DNA of 64,000 bases, from positions 124,001 through 188,000 of the forward strand of contig NZ_VOQF01000003.1 in the NCBI RefSeq assembly GCF_007994985.1, read 5' to 3'. A program made the translations under genes and the position numbers. A model generated the notes under the pieces. The model did not search any database and was not told the origin of the DNA. It saw only the letters and a program-made list of their open reading frames with translations. Source of the stretch: Metabacillus litoralis. GTDB taxonomy: Bacteria > Bacillota > Bacilli > Bacillales > Bacillaceae. Shown here piece after piece: positions 56,938-64,000 of the stretch; the stretch's first letter is position 1, and each line of letters begins with the position of its first letter.

Positions 56938-57198
56938 TTAGGAATCAATCTTTTCAATTTGTTCATTAGGGATATCTAAGATAATCATGTCAGTTCCAAT
57001 TTTTTTTATGTGTTGCCAAGGAACTCTTATTTCATTTCCTTGCTTTCTTAATCCAAACCATTTTAATGAAGGAATAATAAGAGTTGTTATTTGCCCCGTT
57101 TGTTCATTAATTTCAAGATCAGTTTGACCTAATACCCCTAAACGCTCAGCACGTTTTACATCCACAATTTCTTTTCCACTTAATTCACTTAACCTCAT
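56938..57198 (-). CDS. ymxH: YmxH (YlmC/YmxH family, PRC-barrel)
   Basis: An 86-residue PRC-barrel protein; MRLSELSGKEIVDVKRAERLGVLGQTDLEIN and FGLRKQGNEIRVPW are typical. Family members occur in spore formers and are linked to sporulation; function unknown. The start is the second ATG (57198), 7 bases after AAGGGGG; the first ATG touches that site. Confidence 0.92.
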   Translation of the reverse strand: MRLSELSGKEIVDVKRAERLGVLGQTDLEINEQTGQITTLIIPSLKWFGLRKQGNEIRVPWQHIKKIGTDMIILDIPNEQIEKIDS

Positions 57199-57240
57199 GT
57201 CCATTCCCCCTTACTACTATCATATCGTTACTAAACATAA

Positions 57241-57275
57241 AAAAATGCCTACAATTTTCAATTGCAGACATTTTT
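57241..57275 (-). terminator. Terminator of mlpA
   Basis: A 16-base arm AAAAATGCCTACAATT pairs with AATTGCAGACATTTTT (two G-U or mismatched positions), TTC loop; it lies between mlpA and ymxH. Confidence 0.8.
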
Positions 57276-57402
57276 TATTCTTAATTTATAACTTAGATAC
57301 AGCTATTGATAGTTGTAGTGTATACTTTTCAGACATAAGCATACAACAGCGAACTGACGACGACATTCGAAAGCTTTTTTTCCCGGACTTTTAGAACTTC
57401 CT

Positions 57403-58641
57403 CTATTGAAGTTTGCTCGGAAGCTTACCATCAGGACTAATCAACGAAACAGAATACGAATCAGTAAACAGTTGATTTGCTAATGCATTTACACTTTCTT
57501 CACTTACTTCATTTACTTTTTCAATTATTGAGTCTAAAGAACGGTGTCGACCAAGAACAAGTTCATTTTTTCCATTTCTACTCATTCGGCTATTTGTACT
57601 CTCGAGACTTAGCATTAAGCTACCCTTCATTTGCTCTTTACTATTAGCTAATTCTTTAGAAGTAATTCCCTCTCCCTTTAAAGTAGCTAAGGTTTCTTCG
57701 ATTGTTTCATACAATTGATTAAGCTGATTGCTTCCAGTACCACCATATATAGTAAGCAAGCCATTATCTGCATATGAGGAATGATAGGAAAAGACTGAAT
57801 AAGCTAAGCCTTTTTGTTCTCTTACATCTTGAAATAAACGACTACTCATACTTCCACCCAGAATGTTATTTAGAACAATTAAACTATAGATATTTTCATG
57901 TCCTACCTCTAATCCATTAAACCCTAAACAAAGATGTGCTTGTTCTGTATCTTTTTGTCTAGAAAATTTCTGATCCATAAACCCAGGCTTTTCAAAAGTA
58001 CGTTTTGTTGAACCAGTTTCATAAGAACCAAATAATTTTTCAACATTTTTAATAAAATCTTCTGACACATTTCCCGCAACAGAAATGACTACATTATCAG
58101 GTGTATAATGAGAATTCATATACTCTCTTAATGTGTCACCATTAAAGGATTGTAAAATCTCTTCCGTACCTAGTATTGGATAACCAAGTGGGTGATTACC
58201 ATATGTAGCCCGACTTAAAATATCATGAACTATATCATCAGGCGTATCTTCATACATTTTGATTTCTTCGTAAACTACATTTTTTTCTTTTTTTAATTCT
58301 TCTTCATCAAATGTTGAATGGAAAAACATATCTGATAAGACATCTAATGCATATTGTGCGTGCTCATCCAACACTTTTGCATAATAACAAGTATATTCTT
58401 TAGATGTAAATGCATTTACTTGACCACCAATACTATCAAAGGATTCAGCAATTTCTCGGGCAGTCCTTGTTTTTGTCCCTTTAAAAAACATATGTTCTAA
58501 AAAGTGAGAAATTCCATTGTTATGCTCGTTCTCATTTCTAGATCCTGTACCAATCCAAACTCCAATAGCGACTGAGCGAACAGTAGGTATATTTTCTAAT
58601 ACAATTCTTACTCCATTTTGGCAAGTATATTTTTTGATCAA
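57403..58641 (-). CDS. mlpA: M16 zinc peptidase MlpA (YmxG)
   Basis: A 412-residue processing-peptidase-like enzyme. The zinc motif HFLEH is at residues 46-50 (ISHFLEHMFFKGT) and the third ligand in the EKNVVYEEIKMYEDTPDD region. The C-terminal half (YSVFSYHSSYADNGLLTIYGG) closes the clamshell. Unlike YmfF/YmfH it works as a single gene product. In B. subtilis, MlpA has been linked to control of protease gene expression. It is 26 bases after ylxY. Confidence 0.94.
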   Translation of the reverse strand: MIKKYTCQNGVRIVLENIPTVRSVAIGVWIGTGSRNENEHNNGISHFLEHMFFKGTKTRTAREIAESFDSIGGQVNAFTSKEYTCYYAKVLDEHAQYALDVLSDMFFHSTFDEEELKKEKNVVYEEIKMYEDTPDDIVHDILSRATYGNHPLGYPILGTEEILQSFNGDTLREYMNSHYTPDNVVISVAGNVSEDFIKNVEKLFGSYETGSTKRTFEKPGFMDQKFSRQKDTEQAHLCLGFNGLEVGHENIYSLIVLNNILGGSMSSRLFQDVREQKGLAYSVFSYHSSYADNGLLTIYGGTGSNQLNQLYETIEETLATLKGEGITSKELANSKEQMKGSLMLSLESTNSRMSRNGKNELVLGRHRSLDSIIEKVNEVSEESVNALANQLFTDSYSVSLISPDGKLPSKLQ

Positions 58642-58667
58642 ATTAGCTCCTCCTTCATAGATGCTGC

Positions 58668-59648
58668 TTATTCATCGCTCTTTTTCTCATTTGTTGCTAA
58701 TCTCTCTTCATCAGCCATCATTGAAATAGATCCGAATGAGTAGCCTTTTTTCCTTATAGACAGTATTAGAGTTTCAAGGCTCTCGGACGTAGGTGAAGTT
58801 GGATGCATTAAGATTAAAGCACCATTATGCACCTTACTTGTTACCCTTTCTACTAACACATGAGGCTCTGGACGCTGCCAATCGATTGTATCAACAGTCC
58901 ACATGACAGTATTCATTGACATTTGATCTGCTATTTTTACTACTTCGTCTCTGAGACTTCCACTTGGTGGAGCAAACCATGTTGGAGTTACATCTGTAAC
59001 AGATTTAATGACTTCACTTGTTTTTGAAAGCTGTTCTTTGATATCTACTGTTGATAGCTTACTCATATCAGGGTGTGTATACGAATGGTTTCCTACTTCA
59101 TGCCCTGCATCCACAATCATTTTTGCCATTTCAGGGTTTTCTTTGGTCCATCTACCTTCTAAAAAGAAAGTTGCTTTCACATGGTATTTATTTAATGTTT
59201 CGAGCATATCAGGAATATATTCATTTCCCCATGCAACATTAATCAAAAAGGATACCATTGGTTTATCCGGATGACCACGATACATAGGTTCTGCTGGTAA
59301 ATCTTCTAAATGAACTTCAGGCGATATTTGACGAAAAACAAGGAGTTTTTCGTTAAATTCTCCTTTTACCTTCATTTTTTTGTATGATTCTTCAACATCA
59401 ACCTCTAATCCGTTATAACCTGGAGTAGCCTTCCATACTTTATGAACTTCTGCATTTTGAGCAGGGATATGATAATTCTTAGCTTTCTCAACAATTTCTT
59501 TATGTAAACTGTCCTGATGTTTCATTACAGTAATATCTGCATGTTTCATCTGATCAACATAAGAAGAAGTAAATGGATTTTCAATAAATCCAATACTGAC
59601 TGTTAAAATTAAGACAAACCCAATGAAATGAATGATTTTCCTTTGCAT
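58668..59648 (-). CDS. ylxY: YlxY, polysaccharide deacetylase-like sporulation protein
   Basis: A 326-residue exported protein. A basic start and hydrophobic stretch (residues 6-21) form a signal or anchor. A NodB-type domain lies at about residues 130-305. Motif 2, HSYTH, is intact (residues 188-192), but motif 1, TFDDG in active deacetylases, reads INVAWG, so the catalytic and a metal-binding aspartate are missing. This feature is shared by YlxY proteins as I recall them, so a binding rather than catalytic role is likely. It is first in the ylxY-mlpA transcript. Confidence 0.9.
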   Translation of the reverse strand: MQRKIIHFIGFVLILTVSIGFIENPFTSSYVDQMKHADITVMKHQDSLHKEIVEKAKNYHIPAQNAEVHKVWKATPGYNGLEVDVEESYKKMKVKGEFNEKLLVFRQISPEVHLEDLPAEPMYRGHPDKPMVSFLINVAWGNEYIPDMLETLNKYHVKATFFLEGRWTKENPEMAKMIVDAGHEVGNHSYTHPDMSKLSTVDIKEQLSKTSEVIKSVTDVTPTWFAPPSGSLRDEVVKIADQMSMNTVMWTVDTIDWQRPEPHVLVERVTSKVHNGALILMHPTSPTSESLETLILSIRKKGYSFGSISMMADEERLATNEKKSDE

Positions 59649-60049
59649 TAAATATCCCCCTTTTTACTAAAAAATATGTAAAAAGAGGACAAGGTAGAAC
59701 AAGAAAAGGTCTGATAACTCAAATAAGAAGTGTAGATAATGTGTAAAAATAAAAGTCAGTGGGTGTTTCTTCAAATACTAGTTGAAAAATGCAAATCTTT
59801 ATCTCCTGTTTATCTAGGTAAAAGGAAACAACTATCTCTTTTGTACCATATCATACGAAACTAATTCTTTAAAGTAAATGTACTTAACGCAGATTATTAA
59901 TTATTTGCTGTTTTCTGCATACTATGTAGCTTTTCACATATTATAGACTCATTCACTCACCGAAGACAGATTTATTCTCTTGCAAACACCAGCATAAAGA
60001 ATGAAAGAAACTTGCAGAAAAAAATCAGTATTGTTATGTAAATTGAAAA
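59649..60049. other. Spacer between pnp and ylxY
   Basis: About 400 A+T-rich bases, presumably with the ylxY promoter. No recognisable gene, promoter or repeat. Confidence 0.5.
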
Positions 60050-60072
60050 AAGCCCGGTACAAAGCCGGACTT
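60050..60072 (-). terminator. Terminator of pnp
   Basis: AAGCCCGG pairs with CCGGACTT (one G-U), 7-base loop, with T6 following on the minus strand. Confidence 0.8.
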
Positions 60073-60076
60073 CTTT

Positions 60077-62203
60077 TTAACCTTTTTGTTCTGACTTTTC
60101 CTGTTGTTCTTTTTGCTCTTTCAGAACCGCTTTTCTAGATAAGTTCACTCTGCCTTGTTTATCTATTTCAGTTACTTTAACAAGTAGTTCATCACCAATA
60201 GAAACAACATCTTCTACTTTACCTACTCGCTCTTCAGCTAACTCAGAAATATGAACTAAGCCATCTTTCCCATTAAAGATTTCAACAAAAGCTCCAAACT
60301 TCTCAACACGTTTAACTTTACCTAAGTACATTTGTCCAACAACAACTTCACGAATAATGTCTTCGATAATTTTCTTAGCTTTTTGGTTCATCTCTTCATT
60401 AACTGATGAAATAAAGACAGTGCCATCTTGTTCTATATCTATTTTCACACCAGTTTCTTCGATAATTTTATTTATTTGTTTTCCGCTTGGTCCAATAACA
60501 TCTCTAATCTTATCTGGGTTAATAGCCATCGTTAAGATCTTCGGTGCATAAGCAGAAAGCTCACCTTTTGGCATAGGAATTGTATCAAGCATAGATTTTA
60601 AAATTTCCATACGACCTTTTTTGGCTTGTTGTAATGCTTCCTCAAGGATTTCACGAGAAAGACCATCAATTTTAATATCCATTTGTAAAGCTGTAACACC
60701 TTTTTCAGTTCCAGCAACTTTAAAATCCATATCACCTAATGCATCTTCCATACCTTGGATATCTGTTAATACTGAGTAATGCTCTCCAGATTTAACAAGA
60801 CCCATTGCTATTCCAGCAACTGGTGCTTTAATTGGAACACCTGCATCCATCATAGCTAAAGTACTAGCACAAATACTTGCCTGTGATGTAGATCCATTTG
60901 ACTCAAGCACTTCTGATACTAGACGAATGGTATAAGGAAAATCTTTTTCAGAAGGAATGATTGGTTCTAAAGCTCTTTCTCCTAAAGCACCATGTCCGAT
61001 TTCACGACGACCTGGCCCTCTCATTGGACCTGTTTCACCTACACTGAATTGTGGGAAGTTATAGTGATGCATGAAACGTTTTGATTCTTCAATTCCTAAG
61101 CCATCTAAAATCTGAACATCACCTAAAGCACCTAATGTACAAATACTTAAAGCTTGTGTTTGTCCACGTGTGAATAATCCAGATCCATGAGTTCTAGAAA
61201 GTAAACCAACCTCAGAGTATAATGGACGAATTTCGTCTACACCACGGCCATCAGGTCTGATTTTTTCTTCTGTTATTAAACGGCGAACTTCACCTTTTAC
61301 AATTTTAGAAAGAATTTGTTTTACTTGTTTTAACGTGCTTTCGTCAGCTTCTTTATTTTCATACTCAGCAACAACTGCATTTCTTACATCTTTAATTGCA
61401 GCTTCTCTAGCATGTTTTTCTTGAACCTGAATTGCTTGAAGTAAATCCTTTTCAGCCATTTCACGAATTTCTTTTTCTAGTTCTGCATCTAATTCAAAAA
61501 GCTCAATTTGTGTTTTTTCTTTCCCTACTGCTGCTACAATTTCTTCTTGGAATTCAATTAATCGTTTAATTTCATTATGACCAAACATAATAGCTTCAAG
61601 CATCGTTTCTTCAGGTACTTCTTCTGCACCAGCTTCAACCATGTTTATTGCATCTTTTGTTCCTGCAACAACTAGGTGAATATCGCTTTGATCAGCTTGT
61701 TCGACCGTTGGATTAATAACATATTCATTATTAATACGTCCAACAGTTACACCTGCGATTGGACCTTCAAATGGTATATCAGATACACATAATGATAATG
61801 AAGATCCAAACATTGCAGCCATTTCTGAAGAACAATTTTGATCTACACTCATTACAATACTGATAACTTGTACTTCATTTCTAAAACCATCTGCAAATAA
61901 TGGTCGAATCGGACGATCAATTAAACGACTAGCCAAGATTGCTTTTTCACTTGGACGCCCTTCTCTTTTGATAAACCCACCTGGAATTTTCCCAACTGCG
62001 TATAAACGCTCTTCATAATTAACTGTTAGTGGAAAGAAATCTAGAGGCTTTGGTTCCTTTGAAGCAGTAGCGGTACTTAATACAGCTGTATCACCATATC
62101 GAATTAAAACAGCTCCATTGGCTTGCTTAGCTAGTTGACCAATCTCAACAGTAAGTTTACGGCCAGCCCAGTCTATGGAAAACTTTTGCTTTTCTTGTGC
62201 CAT
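60077..62203 (-). CDS. pnp: Polynucleotide phosphorylase
   Basis: A 3'-5' phosphorolytic RNA exonuclease, 708 residues. Two RNase PH domains (about 10-140 and 310-475; the active one has [16 protein letters not shown] and [18 protein letters not shown]), a helical linker, then KH ([18 protein letters not shown], about 555) and S1 ([34 protein letters not shown]) domains. It follows rpsO, the classic pair. It is a partner of RNase Y and RNase J in RNA turnover. Confidence 0.97.
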   Translation of the reverse strand: MAQEKQKFSIDWAGRKLTVEIGQLAKQANGAVLIRYGDTAVLSTATASKEPKPLDFFPLTVNYEERLYAVGKIPGGFIKREGRPSEKAILASRLIDRPIRPLFADGFRNEVQVISIVMSVDQNCSSEMAAMFGSSLSLCVSDIPFEGPIAGVTVGRINNEYVINPTVEQADQSDIHLVVAGTKDAINMVEAGAEEVPEETMLEAIMFGHNEIKRLIEFQEEIVAAVGKEKTQIELFELDAELEKEIREMAEKDLLQAIQVQEKHAREAAIKDVRNAVVAEYENKEADESTLKQVKQILSKIVKGEVRRLITEEKIRPDGRGVDEIRPLYSEVGLLSRTHGSGLFTRGQTQALSICTLGALGDVQILDGLGIEESKRFMHHYNFPQFSVGETGPMRGPGRREIGHGALGERALEPIIPSEKDFPYTIRLVSEVLESNGSTSQASICASTLAMMDAGVPIKAPVAGIAMGLVKSGEHYSVLTDIQGMEDALGDMDFKVAGTEKGVTALQMDIKIDGLSREILEEALQQAKKGRMEILKSMLDTIPMPKGELSAYAPKILTMAINPDKIRDVIGPSGKQINKIIEETGVKIDIEQDGTVFISSVNEEMNQKAKKIIEDIIREVVVGQMYLGKVKRVEKFGAFVEIFNGKDGLVHISELAEERVGKVEDVVSIGDELLVKVTEIDKQGRVNLSRKAVLKEQKEQQEKSEQKG

Positions 62204-62330
62204 ATATGTAAAACTCCTTCTCTAATTTAATTGCTTTATGTACTAGTATTGACCATTTAAATTGAACATATCAATTTCATTTTTATATGTAAATAGATTT
62301 TTGTGATATTCAAATTTAAATACACTAAAA

Positions 62331-62350
62331 AAGCGGGAAAAATCCCGCTT
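62331..62350 (-). terminator. Terminator of rpsO
   Basis: AAGCGGG pairs with CCCGCTT, 6-base loop, T-rich on the minus strand; 10 bases beyond rpsO. Some read-through into pnp is likely. Confidence 0.8.
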
Positions 62351-62359
62351 CTAAAGTAA

Positions 62360-62629
62360 TTAACGACGTAAACCAAGCTTGTTGATTAACTCACGATAGC
62401 GAGTTACGTCTTTATTACGTAGGTACGTTAATAAGTTACGACGTTTACCTACCATTTTTAAAAGACCGCGACGTGAATGGTGGTCCTTTTTGTGAACACG
62501 TAAATGATCATTTAAGCTATTGATGTCCTCTGTAAGGATAGCAATTTGAACTTCTGGTGATCCAGTATCAGACTCATGTGTTTTATACTGAGCGATTAGT
62601 TCATTTTTACGTTCTTGAGTGATAGCCAT
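62360..62629 (-). CDS. rpsO: 30S ribosomal protein S15
   Basis: Binds 16S rRNA at the three-way junction of helices 20-22 early in 30S assembly. The 89-residue sequence [36 protein letters not shown]...[17 protein letters not shown] is typical. The ATG at 62629 follows GGAGG by 9 bases; an in-frame GTG three codons earlier overlaps the site. Its leader appears structured (see below). Confidence 0.98.
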   Translation of the reverse strand: MAITQERKNELIAQYKTHESDTGSPEVQIAILTEDINSLNDHLRVHKKDHHSRRGLLKMVGKRRNLLTYLRNKDVTRYRELINKLGLRR

Positions 62630-62652
62630 CCTTTTCACCTCCTTAATTTTAC

Positions 62653-62707
62653 AAAACCCCAGTTACCGAGCAATCGTTGGTGAATCGATTTGCCAAGCAA
62701 TGGTTTT
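62653..62707 (-). promoter_or_regulatory. Structured rpsO leader, candidate S15 autoregulatory site
   Basis: AAAACC (62653-62658) pairs with GGTTTT (62702-62707), and GCAATCG (62670-62676) with CGATTTGC (62686-62693, one bulge). Between them short G+C segments could give a multi-branched fold. S15 leaders in Bacillus and Geobacillus bind S15 and repress translation; the match here is by shape and place only. Confidence 0.5.
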
Positions 62708-62753
62708 AAGTTACATTAATTAGAATACTATTTTTCTCATCATAAAGCAAGAA

Positions 62754-63701
62754 CTAAACAAGTTTTTTTTCGAAGAATTGTATTGTAGCTGCTTTATCTA
62801 GCTTGATTTGCTCAATGAGTTCTTCTACATTATGAAACTTTTGTTCACTTCTTATACGTTTAAACCAAAAAACTGTTACATTTTCACCGTAAATTTCATT
62901 ATTAAAGTTAAAAATATGAACTTCTACACTTGGTTTCAGAGGTTTTTCTTCATGAAAAGTTGGTTTATAACCAATGTTACATACACCTTCGTATACTTGC
63001 TTTTTTATGTTAATTGTTACTGCATAAACACCTGTAGGTGGAATAATATAGTCATCAAATACTTCTACATTTGCTGTTGGAAAACCGATTGTTCGTCCTC
63101 TTTTATCACCATGAATCACTCTACCTTTGGTTGAGTGAGGCCTGCCAATCAATGTCTGAGCATAAGCAACATCCCCACTTCTAATTACTTCGCGAATTAA
63201 AGTAGAGCTTATTTTCCGATCATGATCCGTTTGTTTTTCAACAGTTGTATGTAAGAACTGTTCTCTTGAGTGAAAAGGAATTGTTTCCATCGTTCCCTTT
63301 CCTAAATGACCATATGTAAAATCAAAACCTGCAACAACATGCTTGACATTTAAGTTAATGATAAATTCATCTACAAATTGTTGTGGTAATAGTGCTGCAA
63401 ATTCTCTTGTAAATTCTACAATAAATAATATATCTACATTCAAATTTTCTATAGTTTGAATTTTATCTTCCAAAGGTGTGATGTAATCAATACCTATTTC
63501 TTTCCGAAGTACAACTAATGGATGTGGATTAAATGTCATCACTGCACTTTTAACACCCATCTTGTCAGCAATTTCCTTTGCTTTTAAAATGACCTTTTGA
63601 TGACCTTTATGAACACCATCGAAATATCCAAGTGCTAGCACCATTTCATCAAATTCATTTTTTTTAAAATTATGTGGATAAGACAGTTTAATAAGTTTCA
63701 T
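62754..63701 (-). CDS. ribF: Bifunctional riboflavin kinase/FAD synthetase
   Basis: Turns riboflavin into FMN and FAD. The N-terminal nucleotidyltransferase (1-185) has LGYFDGVHKGHQ, FNPHP and STLIREVIRSG; the C-terminal kinase has GRPHSTKGRVIHGDKRGRTIGFPTANV and PPTGVYAV. Length, 315 residues, is usual; in B. subtilis the gene is called ribC. It lies between truB and rpsO as in most Firmicutes. Confidence 0.96.
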   Translation of the reverse strand: MKLIKLSYPHNFKKNEFDEMVLALGYFDGVHKGHQKVILKAKEIADKMGVKSAVMTFNPHPLVVLRKEIGIDYITPLEDKIQTIENLNVDILFIVEFTREFAALLPQQFVDEFIINLNVKHVVAGFDFTYGHLGKGTMETIPFHSREQFLHTTVEKQTDHDRKISSTLIREVIRSGDVAYAQTLIGRPHSTKGRVIHGDKRGRTIGFPTANVEVFDDYIIPPTGVYAVTINIKKQVYEGVCNIGYKPTFHEEKPLKPSVEVHIFNFNNEIYGENVTVFWFKRIRSEQKFHNVEELIEQIKLDKAATIQFFEKKLV

Positions 63702-63766
63702 AGTTAATTCACCTTTTTCTCACTTATAACACCATACTTTTTAAGAACACTACACCTTAACCTAGC

Positions 63767-64000
63767 TCAAATCAATAAAACTTTAATTGGTTTCATTAAA
63801 GTTTGTTTAGTAGGGTGCTTAGCATAGATCGCGATACAATGACTATTCTTATTATAAACAGCAATAGGAGCTCCAATTTCAAGTTGCTCAAACTCATTAG
63901 GTAATTCTAGAACAGCGCCATTTTTAACTTTCTCTGCTAGGTTATCATGGATAATTAGTTTCGGCAAATCTTTTAACGCTTCACCAATTGATATAAGTGA
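63767..64000 (-). CDS. truB: tRNA pseudouridine synthase B, C-terminal fragment
   Basis: The minus-strand frame is open to the right edge, leaving 77 C-terminal residues. ISIGEALKDLPKL, then NGAVLELPNEF and CIAIYAKHPTKQTLMKPIKVL match the C-terminal RNA-binding domain of TruB, which makes pseudouridine 55 in the T-loop. The catalytic part is outside the window. The neighbouring ribF supports the call. Confidence 0.88.
   Translation of the reverse strand, partial: SLISIGEALKDLPKLIIHDNLAEKVKNGAVLELPNEFEQLEIGAPIAVYNKNSHCIAIYAKHPTKQTLMKPIKVLLI

Overview
The window is chromosomal DNA from a low-G+C, endospore-forming Bacillaceae bacterium. It carries the sporulation genes cotE, spoVS, spoVFA/B (dpaA/B) and spoIIIE, and firmicute-type promoters and A+G-rich ribosome binding sites. 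Its gene order (truB-ribF-rpsO-pnp-ylxY-mlpA-ymxH-dpaAB-asd-dapG-dapA-rnjB-tepA-ylzJ-spoIIIE-ymfC ... ymfF-ymfH-ymfI-ymfJ-ymfK-rodZ-pgsA-cinA-recA-rny-ymdB-spoVS-tdh-kbl-miaB-ymcA-cotE-mutS-mutL) is close to that of Bacillus subtilis. Nearly all genes lie on the minus strand, so transcription runs from the right edge to the left. The species cannot be named from the sequence.

Right to left: a translation/RNA block (truB, ribF, rpsO with a structured leader, pnp); a sporulation and proteolysis block (ylxY, mlpA, ymxH); the dipicolinate and lysine/diaminopimelate block (dpaA, dpaB, asd, dapG, dapA), with a sigma-K-like promoter before dpaA; RNase J2, TepA, YlzJ and SpoIIIE; a GntR regulator with a guanosine-type ABC uptake operon (nupNOPQ); an MFS exporter; two M16 peptidase-like genes, one without the catalytic motif; and the envelope/DNA block ymfI-ymfJ-ymfK-rodZ-pgsA-cinA-recA, with a LexA box before recA. 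RNase Y, YmdB and SpoVS follow, with a good sigma-H promoter before spoVS. Then come a dipeptidase, a two-subunit 2-oxoacid:ferredoxin oxidoreductase, the threonine degradation pair tdh-kbl, a zinc alcohol/formaldehyde dehydrogenase, topoisomerase III, miaB-ymcA, cotE and mutS-mutL. The left end holds a TerC-family membrane protein, a DUF2294 protein and the start of miaA.

Two places depart from the ordinary core layout. A plus-strand pair (MerR regulator and BmrA-like ABC exporter) sits between cotE and mutS behind a textbook MerR promoter: a 19-bp spacer holding a perfect inverted repeat. Between terC and mutL lies a remnant of about 2 kb of an integrated element. It has a frameshifted, N-terminally truncated tyrosine recombinase, an orphan secreted/membrane protein, matching GTGGTCA repeat pairs near both ends, a LexA-like box, and a second diverged copy of the mutL 3' end with its terminator hairpin. 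This fits site-specific integration into the 3' end of mutL and is the most interesting accessory feature. I saw no rRNA, tRNA, CRISPR array, intact insertion sequence or defence cluster. Most start codons were chosen from ribosome-binding-site spacing and family N-termini; several are TTG or GTG.
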